Positions 9,810 through 18,496 of a stretch of DNA of 64,000 nt are shown one piece after another. Each line of letters begins with the position of its first letter. Positions within the stretch are counted from its first letter, which is position 1. The notes below the pieces were generated by a model. It made no database searches. It was not told where the DNA came from and saw only the letters and a program-made list of their open reading frames with translations. This stretch comes from Aquimarina pacifica (GTDB taxonomy: Bacteria; Bacteroidota; Bacteroidia; Flavobacteriales; Flavobacteriaceae). Location of the stretch: contig NZ_JACC01000038.1 in assembly GCF_000520955.1 (NCBI RefSeq), positions 1 through 64,000 on the forward strand. The letters are read 5' to 3'. A program made the translations under genes and the position numbers.

Positions 9810-10718
9810 ATTACCACTGAAGAAAAAATACTATTCGAACGCTTAAAAAAAGCAGTAAACCAGCAGTTTTTAAAAGAAAACAATTCATCCAGCGCGGATA
9901 TCGAAAACTGGAAAGGACAAGATATCACGCTATTTCAGGAAGACTTACAGAAACAAGTTAAAGCTTCAATTAGTGAAAAGTCTTTTTATAGTTATTTTAA
10001 GAATTCACCGCAGAAATTACCTCGAATTGATATTCTAAATCTACTATCTAAGTATTGTGGGTATGCAAATTGGAACGATTTTAAGAATCACCAATCCAAA
10101 AATCAATCACTAATCACAAACATATCAAACGCACCTAAGTGGTTTTGGATTGTGTTTCTTTGCGTAATATCATTGCCGATTTTCTTTCTTTTGCCTTCCT
10201 CAGAAAACACTTTCCATTTTTGTTTTATTGATCAGGATAGAAATTTACCCATTACTAATACTCCCTTAGAAATTATCATATTAAATGATAAGGAATCCCC
10301 TTTTAAGACAAGAACAAGTAAAGATGGGTGTATAACATGGATAACAAAAGATGATTATATTCACTTTGTAGTACAATCACCCTATCACAAAACAGACACC
10401 ATATACAGGATAGCGTCAAGCAATTTACATGAAAAATTGCAAATCAGGACAGATGATTATGCATTGATGTTACATTATTATGCCAATGGAAAAATAGATG
10501 ATTGGAAAAACAGAAGAAATCAATTATCCAAAATTCTTTCAAAAGATGCAATTATTTTTCAAGTATTACCCTATGGATTAGGCATAGAAATATTCAAAAA
10601 GGAGGAGTTTATAAATAAATTAACGACTCCGACTCAAAGTTTAAAAAATATTGAGATTATAGAATCCCAAAAACGTAATGGGCAAATCGTTAAACTTAAA
10701 TTCAGAGTAAAGTCATGA
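9810..10718 (+). CDS. Membrane-anchored hypothetical protein with apparent ATT start
   Basis: The frame is open from 9786, much further upstream than the GTG at 10152. The upstream 114 codons read as real protein, with a soluble module including FERLKKAVNQQFLKE, IENWKGQDI and YANWNDFK. A transmembrane helix follows at about 113-131 (WFWIVFLCVISLPIFFLL), then an extracytoplasmic domain, for 302 residues in all. No ATG, GTG or TTG precedes the module; the natural start position (xTTEEKILF) is ATT at 9810. I recall this N-terminal module as recurrent in Flavobacteriia, but its function is unknown. Stop and next start overlap (ATGA). Confidence 0.6.
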   Translation: MTTEEKILFERLKKAVNQQFLKENNSSSADIENWKGQDITLFQEDLQKQVKASISEKSFYSYFKNSPQKLPRIDILNLLSKYCGYANWNDFKNHQSKNQSLITNISNAPKWFWIVFLCVISLPIFFLLPSSENTFHFCFIDQDRNLPITNTPLEIIILNDKESPFKTRTSKDGCITWITKDDYIHFVVQSPYHKTDTIYRIASSNLHEKLQIRTDDYALMLHYYANGKIDDWKNRRNQLSKILSKDAIIFQVLPYGLGIEIFKKEEFINKLTTPTQSLKNIEIIESQKRNGQIVKLKFRVKS

Positions 10719-11179
10719 TAAAAGAAATTTTTCTCATCGTATTGTTATTTTTACTTTTAGCATGTTCTAATAGGGTATCCGTAGAAAGGGAAACAAGAGA
10801 AATGTCAAATACTTTAGAATTAGAAGAAGAAAACATAACTATTTCTGAAGAGGATGCATATACGATCTTAATAAAACAAAAACTTCAGGAGCTTATTGAT
10901 AAAAGAAAACTAGCGCAATCCCATCCAGACTTTGAACTTAACTCTAAGAAAAATGAATTATTTTCTCAACAAGAAAGTAATATTAAGGAAATTAAACTCA
11001 TTACACCATTCACAATTGTATCTGATTCTGTAAAAACAATAACCACAGCAGTTGTTTTTGACAACGCCATAGACACTGTACTATCAATAATCAAAACTTC
11101 TACAGTAGAAATCGAAAAAAAACAATTAAAAATGACAAAAGTAACTTTCGATACTCTTCAGAAGTTAAAAATAAAATAA
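10715..11179 (+). CDS. Small hypothetical lipoprotein
   Basis: A 154-residue protein with a signal sequence ending in the lipobox LLLAC (Cys17), so probably a lipoprotein. The rest is charged and likely helical, with a Glu-rich stretch after the anchor. It overlaps the preceding membrane-protein gene by 4 bases and is translationally coupled to it, so the two probably act together at the envelope. No family was recognised. Confidence 0.7.
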   Translation: MIKEIFLIVLLFLLLACSNRVSVERETREMSNTLELEEENITISEEDAYTILIKQKLQELIDKRKLAQSHPDFELNSKKNELFSQQESNIKEIKLITPFTIVSDSVKTITTAVVFDNAIDTVLSIIKTSTVEIEKKQLKMTKVTFDTLQKLKIK

Positions 11180-11221
11180 TCGTCTTATACCCATCGAATA
11201 AAGAGCACTAAACATTATTTT

Positions 11222-11902
11222 TTATGGTGTACTACTAGATACCTGAAGTACTTTTCCGTTATAAAAAGTATTACCTGTTAGCGCAAAATCCTTTATATAA
11301 TTTGCCATTTCTATTGCTGTCAATGGGGCTTGGTATCCAGGAAAAGCTTCTTCTAGCATTTCTGTCTGAACAGCTCCTAAAGCCAACACATTAAATGCTA
11401 TACCACTTTCTTTATATTCTTCTGCTAGTAACTCACTAAGTGTAATTACAGCTCCTTTACTAGAACTATATGCAGCTAATCCAGGAAACTTCATACTTCC
11501 CTGTATCCCTCCCATACTACTTACTGTAACAACATGACTCCCAGATACCATATAAGGTAGAATACATTTGGTAATTTCTGCCACACCAAAAACATTTACT
11601 TTATACACCTCTTCAAATTCTCGAGTAGTAATTTCTGCAAAAGGTTTATTTATTAGTCTCCCAGCATTATTAATTAAAATATCAACCTTTTTCCAGGTAG
11701 TATCTATAAAGCTTGTCATTTTTTTCAGGTCCGATGCTTTACTGATATCAAATGAAAATGTGTGAATATTCTCATGATTTAGTTCTACTATCGGTTTTTC
11801 ATTTCGAGATAACGCTAATACATGATGTCCTTGATCGGCTAATAACTTAGCCAGTTCATACCCTATCCCTCGACTTGCTCCGGTAATGATAATATTTTTC
11901 AT
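11222..11902 (-). CDS. Short-chain dehydrogenase/reductase
   Basis: NAD(P)-dependent oxidoreductase of the classical SDR family, 226 residues. It shows the cofactor motif TGASRGIG (7-14), NNAG (78-81), the catalytic serine in VSSMGG (128/129) and YSSSK (Y145, K149), so the catalytic set is complete. The substrate cannot be read from sequence. It is separated by 40 bases from the M28 peptidase gene upstream and may be cotranscribed with it. Confidence 0.9.
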   Translation of the reverse strand: MKNIIITGASRGIGYELAKLLADQGHHVLALSRNEKPIVELNHENIHTFSFDISKASDLKKMTSFIDTTWKKVDILINNAGRLINKPFAEITTREFEEVYKVNVFGVAEITKCILPYMVSGSHVVTVSSMGGIQGSMKFPGLAAYSSSKGAVITLSELLAEEYKESGIAFNVLALGAVQTEMLEEAFPGYQAPLTAIEMANYIKDFALTGNTFYNGKVLQVSSSTP

Positions 11903-11942
11903 ATGTGCCTCGTCTCAACATAATATGTTGAGATGTTTTAAT

Positions 11943-12917
11943 TTATTTCAAAGTAATCTCTTTGGTAGTCGTATTACATATTTTAGCAATCACAGCTTGG
12001 CAATCGTTAATTAACTCTGCCATGAAATCAAAATTCATCTGCGATGCTTCATCATCTACATGATGATAATATTGATAATTAGTAAAATCAAAAGTCGAAA
12101 TGGTTTGCGCCGGAATTTTAAATTTTTCGTAAAACGGATAATTATCACTTCGTTTAAACAACCCAAACTCCTTGGCCTTAGGAAGATACCCTATGAGCTC
12201 ACTACCACTATATTCATTCATTTTTTCTGCCATATTAGACATCTCATATCCTGTAATATAAGCCTTATATGGTTTGTCATTAAGTGGCACGCCTATCATT
12301 TCAAAATTAACCATTGCATACACATCTATCTTTTTTTCTTGAAGCACCTTAGAAAGATGTTCTGAACCTAACAATCCTTTTTCTTCTGCGCCAAAAAGAA
12401 CAAACAGTACACTTCTTTTTCTTTCCTTTAAGTTTGCAAATTGTTTCGCTAAAGAGATAACCGCACTACTTCCCGCTGCATTATCATTTGCTCCATTTGC
12501 GATAGAATCACCGTCTACTTCTTTGGCTGCACCAATATGATCAAAATGCGCTCCTACAATCACAAATTCATTAGCCAAAGCAGGATCAGTCCCTTTTAGA
12601 TACCCGACTATATTATATGTAGACACTCCTTCTACATCAAAAACATCTCTATAGGTTTCAAAATAGGGCTGAACGTTGTGTTTTTTTAATTCTTTTTCGA
12701 TAAACTGAGCTGCCTTCTCGAGACCTTCGCTCCCAGTATCCCTTCCTTTCAATTCATCACTTGCCAAAAATTCGACAATAGTGGCAACATCAGAAGCTAA
12801 GACTTTACTATCCTTGCCGACACTTTTGTCTTCAATAGCATCTACTTGCGCAATGGTTGATTGCTTACAATTAATAAATAGAATGATAACTAGACTTAAA
12901 AAGATATGCTTTCTCAT
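11943..12917 (-). CDS. M28-family zinc aminopeptidase-like lipoprotein
   Basis: Exported metallopeptidase of family M28, 324 residues. The N-terminus ends in the lipobox-like LFINC (Cys17), so it is probably membrane-anchored. Zinc-site residues are seen in order: VGAHFDHIG (H124, D126), NGANDNAAG (D145) and the catalytic pair in FGAEEKG (E178, E179). A PA-type insert is absent. M28 enzymes remove N-terminal amino acids or act as carboxypeptidases; the substrate is unknown. It follows the pdh terminator and so has its own promoter. Confidence 0.88.
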   Translation of the reverse strand: MRKHIFLSLVIILFINCKQSTIAQVDAIEDKSVGKDSKVLASDVATIVEFLASDELKGRDTGSEGLEKAAQFIEKELKKHNVQPYFETYRDVFDVEGVSTYNIVGYLKGTDPALANEFVIVGAHFDHIGAAKEVDGDSIANGANDNAAGSSAVISLAKQFANLKERKRSVLFVLFGAEEKGLLGSEHLSKVLQEKKIDVYAMVNFEMIGVPLNDKPYKAYITGYEMSNMAEKMNEYSGSELIGYLPKAKEFGLFKRSDNYPFYEKFKIPAQTISTFDFTNYQYYHHVDDEASQMNFDFMAELINDCQAVIAKICNTTTKEITLK

Positions 12918-12941
12918 ACATTTATGTTTTGCATAAAGATA

Positions 12942-12973
12942 AAAAATCCCGCTTCATATGAAGCGGGATTTTT
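12942..12973 (-). terminator. Terminator of the pyruvate dehydrogenase operon
   Basis: A perfect 32-base palindrome (stem AAAAATCCCGCTTC) just after the E2 stop, ending in T on the minus strand. It separates the pdh genes from the downstream peptidase gene. Confidence 0.92.
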
Positions 12974-12999
12974 GTATGAATATTATAGTACAGTCTGAA

Positions 13000-14610
13000 C
13001 TATGCCAACATAGTAACTGGATTTTCTAGATATTGCTGTAATGTTTGTAAAAACTGAGCTCCAGTTGCACCATCAACAGTTCTGTGATCACAAGCAAGTG
13101 TAACTTTCATTGTATTACCTACAACGATCTGACCATCTTTAACAACGGGCTTCTCTACAATTGCACCAACCGATAAGATTGCTGAGTTAGGCTGATTGAT
13201 AATAGAAGTAAACTCCTGAATACCAAACATACCCAAATTAGATACCGTAAATGTACTACCACTCATTTCTTGTGGTGTTAATTTTTTATCTCTAGCTCGT
13301 TTTGCAAGATCTCTAACTTTAACATCTATTTCCATAATGTTCATGTGATCTGTAAACTTAAGCACGGGCACAACTAAACCGTCTGGTACAGCTACAGCCA
13401 CCCCAATACTTATCTGCTTATGATATACAGTAGCATCATCTTTCCATGAAGTATTTACTTGTGGATGTCTTCGTAATGCCATTGCACAAGCCTTAACTAC
13501 CATATCATTAAAAGACACCTTTGTATCTGGCAATGCATTTATCGTTTTTCTTGAAGCTATTGCATTATCCATATCAACCTCTATAGTAAGATAATAATGC
13601 GGTGCTGTAAATTTTGAAGCAGAAAGACTCTTTGCAATTGCCTTACGCATTTGTGAGTTTTTCACTTCTTCGAAACTTTCTTCTCCTGCTGGTGTAAAAG
13701 TTTGTATCGCCGGAGCAGAAGATGCCGCTGGCGTTACTGCTGCCGGAGCACTTTTTGCCGCAGAAGGAGTAAATGACTCTACATCTTTCTTAACAATACG
13801 ACCATTCTCTCCTGTACCTGTTACTTGAGAAAGATCAATTCCTTTATCAGCTGCAATTTTCTTTGCTAAAGGAGATACAAAAACTCTACCTCCAGAGGTA
13901 TTCGTTTTTGCAACTTCTGCTGCTGCTTCGCTTTTTACTTCTTCTTTTGCCGCTTCTTTTGGTGCAGAAGCCGAAGTCGAAGTTGTCACTCCGTCCTTTA
14001 ACCCAGAAACATCAGTTCCTGCTGGACCAATAATTGCCAATAACACATCTACAGGCGCTGTTTGTCCTTCTTCAATACCAACATATAATAACGTACCGCT
14101 ATAAAAGGATTCGAACTCCATTGTAGCTTTATCTGTCTCGATCTCTGCAAGAATATCTCCCTCTTCGACAGCATCTCCTACCTTCTTTAACCAGGTTGCC
14201 ACTGTTCCTTCCTCCATGGTATCACTCAACCTTGGCATTGTAATCACTTCTACTCCTTCAGGTATTTCTGTACTACCCGAAGCTGCTGCTGGTTTAGCTT
14301 CTTCTTTACTTTCTGTTGGTGCCTCTGCAACTGGTGCTTCGCCTCCATTTAACAGGCTCGAAATATCCTCTCCTTCTTCACCAATAATAGCAAGTAATTG
14401 ATCAACTGGTGCTGTCTCTCCTTCCTCAATACCTACATGAAGTAAAGTCCCTTCATAAAAAGACTCAAACTCCATCGTGGCTTTATCGGTTTCTATTTCT
14501 GCAAGGATGTCTCCTTCATTTACTTTATCTCCTTTTTTAACAAGCCACTTCGCAACAACTCCTTCTTCCATGGTGTCGCTCAAGCGCGGCATATTAATTA
14601 CTGTAGCCAT
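13000..14610 (-). CDS. pdhC: Pyruvate dehydrogenase E2, dihydrolipoamide acetyltransferase
   Basis: Core of the pyruvate dehydrogenase complex; transfers the acetyl group from lipoyl arms to CoA. The 536 residues hold two lipoyl domains with lipoyl lysines K43 and K161 in ETDKATM, Ala/Pro-rich linkers, a peripheral subunit-binding domain at about 243-280 (VSPLAKKIAADKG), and a C-terminal catalytic domain with DHRTVDG (H509, D513). It lies 3 bases after E1-alpha. Duplicated lipoyl domains are common in this phylum. Confidence 0.96.
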   Translation of the reverse strand: MATVINMPRLSDTMEEGVVAKWLVKKGDKVNEGDILAEIETDKATMEFESFYEGTLLHVGIEEGETAPVDQLLAIIGEEGEDISSLLNGGEAPVAEAPTESKEEAKPAAASGSTEIPEGVEVITMPRLSDTMEEGTVATWLKKVGDAVEEGDILAEIETDKATMEFESFYSGTLLYVGIEEGQTAPVDVLLAIIGPAGTDVSGLKDGVTTSTSASAPKEAAKEEVKSEAAAEVAKTNTSGGRVFVSPLAKKIAADKGIDLSQVTGTGENGRIVKKDVESFTPSAAKSAPAAVTPAASSAPAIQTFTPAGEESFEEVKNSQMRKAIAKSLSASKFTAPHYYLTIEVDMDNAIASRKTINALPDTKVSFNDMVVKACAMALRRHPQVNTSWKDDATVYHKQISIGVAVAVPDGLVVPVLKFTDHMNIMEIDVKVRDLAKRARDKKLTPQEMSGSTFTVSNLGMFGIQEFTSIINQPNSAILSVGAIVEKPVVKDGQIVVGNTMKVTLACDHRTVDGATGAQFLQTLQQYLENPVTMLA

Positions 14611-14613
14611 AAT

Positions 14614-15615
14614 CTATTGTGGTTTATGGGATAAAAATGGATAATTATCCTGTTCGTATACAACATCGTACATTACATTCTTTTCTGGGAAAGGCGAATC
14701 TTCTGCAAATTTTTGACATTCTGCAACTCTTTCCTTCACTCTTTTGTCTATTACAGCAATTTCATCTTCACTTGCATATTCTTTCTCTTTGATAATATCC
14801 AGAACTTGGGTAATAGGATCTATCTTTTGATATTCTGCTACCTCATCTTTCGTACGATATTTTTGAGCATCACTCATAGAGTGTCCTCTATATCTATATG
14901 TTTTTAATTCTAAAAATGTTGGGCCACCACCAGTTCTGGCTCTTGTGATTGCCTCGTCAAATGCTTCTGCAACTTTGACAGGGTCCATAGCATCAACTGG
15001 ACCACAAGGCATTTCATACCCTAATCCAAGTTTCCAGATATCTGTATGGTTTGCAGTTCTCTCTACAGAAGTACCCATGGCATACCCATTGTTTTCTACA
15101 CAAAATACTACTGGTAAATTCCAAAGCATGGCTAAGTTAAATGTTTCATGCAAAGAACCTTGTCTAGTAGCTCCATCTCCCATAAAGGTTAACGTTACTG
15201 AATCTCTTTTGTGGTATTTATCAGCAAATGCTAAACCTGCTCCCAATGGTATCTGACCACCAACAATCCCGTGACCACCATAAAATCGATGCTCTTTAGA
15301 AAATATATGCATTGAACCTCCTAAGCCTTGAGAAGTACCTGTACCTTTACCATACAGTTCTGCCATTACACGTTTTGGATCCACTCCCATTCCTATAGGT
15401 TGCACATGATTACGATAAGCCGTGATCATTCTATCCTTGTCTAAGTCCATTGCATGCAAAGCTCCAGCCAATATTGCTTCTTGACCGTTGTACAAGTGTA
15501 AAAACCCTCTTACTTTTTGTTGAATATAAACTTGAGCTAATTTATCCTCAAACTTTCTCCAGAAAAGCATTTCTTCGTACCAATTCAGGTAAACATTTTT
15601 GGTAATCTTTTTCAT
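14614..15615 (-). CDS. pdhA: Pyruvate dehydrogenase E1 component, alpha subunit
   Basis: Thiamine-diphosphate enzyme subunit that decarboxylates pyruvate, 333 residues. The cofactor motif runs from GDGATRQGS to VENN, and the conserved YRYRGHSMSD phosphorylation-loop region is present. It needs an E1-beta subunit, which is not in this window; in Flavobacteriia pdhB is usually elsewhere. E2 follows directly. The leader carries a tandem repeat, described separately. Confidence 0.95.
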   Translation of the reverse strand: MKKITKNVYLNWYEEMLFWRKFEDKLAQVYIQQKVRGFLHLYNGQEAILAGALHAMDLDKDRMITAYRNHVQPIGMGVDPKRVMAELYGKGTGTSQGLGGSMHIFSKEHRFYGGHGIVGGQIPLGAGLAFADKYHKRDSVTLTFMGDGATRQGSLHETFNLAMLWNLPVVFCVENNGYAMGTSVERTANHTDIWKLGLGYEMPCGPVDAMDPVKVAEAFDEAITRARTGGGPTFLELKTYRYRGHSMSDAQKYRTKDEVAEYQKIDPITQVLDIIKEKEYASEDEIAVIDKRVKERVAECQKFAEDSPFPEKNVMYDVVYEQDNYPFLSHKPQ

Positions 15616-15640
15616 CTATATATAGTGCTGGTGTATATGT

Positions 15641-15666
15641 AAAAAAACTAGTTCAAAAAAACTAGT
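15641..15666. repeat. Tandem 12-base repeat in the pdhA leader
   Basis: The 12-mer AAAAAAACTAGT occurs twice (15641-15652 and 15655-15666), separated by two bases, 25 bases before the pdhA start. Each copy contains the palindrome ACTAGT. A weak hairpin (15679-15704, TTTCGTT stem) lies next to it and may end cdd transcription. Confidence 0.5.
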
Positions 15667-15766
15667 ACCTAATAATAATTTCGTTAAATTTTTAATAAAC
15701 GAAAAACAAAAATAATATATTCGATATTAAGGAGAAAGGAGTTTCTCGATAAAATGAATAAAAAGG

Positions 15767-16249
15767 CTATAAATATGAATTATCAAAAATAAGTGGCAAT
15801 ATATTAGACAAAGAACAAGATTTAACCACTTTTCCTGTTTCTCCCATAAAATATATCTCAATTGGCTTTTTTTGTTTCACCTCATATTCTGCAATTGCCT
15901 GCCTGCAAGCTCCACATGGAGGAGTAGGAGTTAACAATTGATATTTTAATGATTTAGCCGAAAGAGCCATCCTAATAATAGGAACATCCGGAAAATTAGC
16001 TCCGGCATAATATAACGCCGTACGTTCTGCACATAATCCCGAAGGATAACAAGCATTTTCCTGATTATTTCCTAAAACGATCTCTTTATTTTCTAAGAGA
16101 AGCGCTGCTCCTACAAAAAAATCAGAATAAGGCGCATATGCCTTATCCCTTATCTCCATTGACTTCTTCATTAAATCCTGAATATCCCCAGGCAATTCAT
16201 CAAAGTCATCATAAACCTCTAAAATAGATTTTATTTCTACCTCTTTCAC
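15767..16249 (-). CDS. cdd: Cytidine deaminase
   Basis: Zinc enzyme of pyrimidine salvage that converts cytidine and deoxycytidine to uridine forms, 160 residues. The zinc-binding and catalytic motifs are CAERTA (Cys ligand and catalytic Glu) and PCGACRQ (two Cys ligands), giving the three-cysteine type of site. The Ser/Tyr-rich substrate motif APYSDFFVGAAL is present. It sits between porV and pdhA, the usual flavobacterial neighbourhood, but separate terminators suggest its own transcript. Confidence 0.94.
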   Translation of the reverse strand: MKEVEIKSILEVYDDFDELPGDIQDLMKKSMEIRDKAYAPYSDFFVGAALLLENKEIVLGNNQENACYPSGLCAERTALYYAGANFPDVPIIRMALSAKSLKYQLLTPTPPCGACRQAIAEYEVKQKKPIEIYFMGETGKVVKSCSLSNILPLIFDNSYL

Positions 16250-16450
16250 TTATTATCTGTTTTACTACTTTACAATTAAAGGACAAACTTGTCTTTTCTC
16301 TACCTATATTTTAGGTCGTCAATATACCTAATATTAGCATAATACCACATAGACCGCACAATAAAGCTCAAAAACTCACAATCCATTGATTAATCTACTG
16401 CATCAAAACATCGGTTATACACAACTCCTTTATTATACGTACTATATTCT

Positions 16451-16497
16451 AAAAACAGAGGAGCATCAAATATTATATTTGATGCTCCTCTGTTTTT
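16451..16497 (-). terminator. Terminator after porV
   Basis: A perfect 22-bp stem (starting AAAAACAGAGGAGCATC) with a 3-base loop lies 41 bases past the porV stop and ends in T on the minus strand. Confidence 0.92.
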
Positions 16498-16537
16498 ATT
16501 TTAAACTGATCATAGTAAAGACACTACGATATTTAAT

Positions 16538-17698
16538 TTAGTCATAATACTCATCTCCAAAATTAAAGGAAAGACCAAAACGTAGCGTACCTTCTAATGG
16601 GCTTCTAACCGCAGAGGTAGAAAACAAATAAGATATATCTAGATTAACAATATTATACTTGAAACCTGCACCAAGAGACAAAAACTTACGAGCCCCTTTT
16701 TCTTCACTTTCATTAAAATACCCTGCTCTAAATGCGAAAACATCCTGATACATATACTCAGCACCAAGAGACCAAATAATCTCTTTTAACTCTTCACTAA
16801 AACCGTCAGGCGCATCTCCCCAAGAAGAAAATATTGCTGAATACTCACTTATTTCATTATATTCATTAGTATCTTCTACACCTATTACTCCGTCACCATC
16901 AAAATCTTGCGGTGTTGGAACCAATAATTTACTAAATTCGATTGATGGTGTAATTCTATTCTCATCATTAAAAATAAAATCAAACGATCCACCTAACCTA
17001 AAATTAGTAGGAATAAAATTCTCTTGTCCTGCATCGTCGTATTTAATTTTTGGACCTATGTTAGACACAGACACACCTGCTCTCCAACGCCCATTAAACG
17101 AACGAAAAGCTATCTCATCGCTTCTGTAAAAACCTGCAATATCTACTCCAAAACCAGATCCGGGTGCAGTATCATCACTATTAGTTGTTGACAATCTTAA
17201 ATCAGAACGCAGGTAACGCCCTGCAACTGCCATAGAAAAACGCTCATCTAATTTCAGAGCATATGAGATATCTATTGTAAGTTCATTAGGTTTTTGTATC
17301 AAACCTAATTGATCTGCTGTTTCTCTGAACTCAATTTCTCCTAAACTAAAGTAACGAAAACTTGCTGCAACAGCACTTCGTTCATTAAGTCTATTATGAT
17401 AATTAATGTTCCCCAAAAATATATCATTAACTAGATTACTTAAGTAAGGGGTGTAATTTACACCAACTCCCTGCTTATTCTTGATAAAAGCATATTTTGC
17501 AGGATTCCATTGTTGAGAGAATACATCTGCTGATGTAGCAACACCCTGATCCGCCAATCCTGCTGCTCTGGCATCTGATGCTATTAATAAAAAAGGAGTA
17601 GATGTAGTGATTGCTCTATTCTGTTCCTGAGACTGAAGCTTAATCGTTAAAATTGTACTAAGTACCAGACTAAGGATGACTGTTCTTTTCATATCCAT
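16538..17698 (-). CDS. porV: Type IX secretion outer-membrane protein PorV (LptO)
   Basis: Outer-membrane beta-barrel shuttle protein of the type IX secretion system, which carries cargo to the PorU sortase. The 386 residues have a signal peptide ending near LQSQ and the family opening AITTSTPFLLIASDARAAGLAD, then alternating beta-strand patterns and a C-terminal aromatic-rich strand. In Flavobacterium johnsoniae, as I recall, porU sits between porV and gldJ; here that space holds no gene. Confidence 0.93.
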   Translation of the reverse strand: MDMKRTVILSLVLSTILTIKLQSQEQNRAITTSTPFLLIASDARAAGLADQGVATSADVFSQQWNPAKYAFIKNKQGVGVNYTPYLSNLVNDIFLGNINYHNRLNERSAVAASFRYFSLGEIEFRETADQLGLIQKPNELTIDISYALKLDERFSMAVAGRYLRSDLRLSTTNSDDTAPGSGFGVDIAGFYRSDEIAFRSFNGRWRAGVSVSNIGPKIKYDDAGQENFIPTNFRLGGSFDFIFNDENRITPSIEFSKLLVPTPQDFDGDGVIGVEDTNEYNEISEYSAIFSSWGDAPDGFSEELKEIIWSLGAEYMYQDVFAFRAGYFNESEEKGARKFLSLGAGFKYNIVNLDISYLFSTSAVRSPLEGTLRFGLSFNFGDEYYD

Positions 17699-18496
17699 TA
17701 AAAATTGAGTTCGACAAATATATAGTTATTTAGTTATTTAAAAATTAATGTGATCTTATTTTTTTGAAATACTTTCTAGTAAACGGTATTTTTCAAGATA
17801 TCTTGCCTTTCATATGTTTTTTCACGAATTATTTTTATCAAAAAAGTTAAAAAAAAACTACAAAAACATGTCAAACTCACTGATTTTGGGCAGAAACATC
17901 AACACTCGAAGACTCAAACTGTTAAATTATTAACAAAATAAAACGTAACAAAAGTTAAAATCAACAAGTATTTAATCGCTTTTTAGAACAAATTTTTAAC
18001 AATACACAACAAAAACAGGACAAATACAAATATCAATAAAAACAGATCATACAAAAATAATAGAATAACGCAATTCTGCTTACTCAAAGTAACAAAACCA
18101 AATAACATTTCTGTAACATACTATATTAATAAGTAAATAAGCTTTTTAAGTGTAGCCTAATCAATGCAAGAAATACCGCAAAATAACATAACAAAGATTT
18201 ATTTCCTTTTCTAAGTAATTAATGAATTCTATTTTCTACCTTTAGCTTTTGGGGATACATTATTTAAAGCATATTTATTTCAAAAACACTAAAGAGGATC
18301 TCATTATTTTTATGGAATATTTTTTTTGGTTTTTCTATTGGATGAAATAATAAATGCAGAAATATTTCGTTAATCCAAAGTCATCACAAATTCATGAAAA
18401 ATTGTGATTTGATAATATTTTGAAAAAATTAGGCTAATTTTAACGTTTATTATTTATATTGCAAGCCCTAATTTCTACTTTAACGAACTTAAAATT
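17699..18496. other. 798-bp non-coding gap between porV and gldJ
   Basis: Very AT-rich DNA between divergent porV and gldJ with no supported reading frame on either strand. It must hold both promoters; a stretch ending TATATTGC just before gldJ may be its -7 region. No piece of a porU gene was recognised here. Confidence 0.6.
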
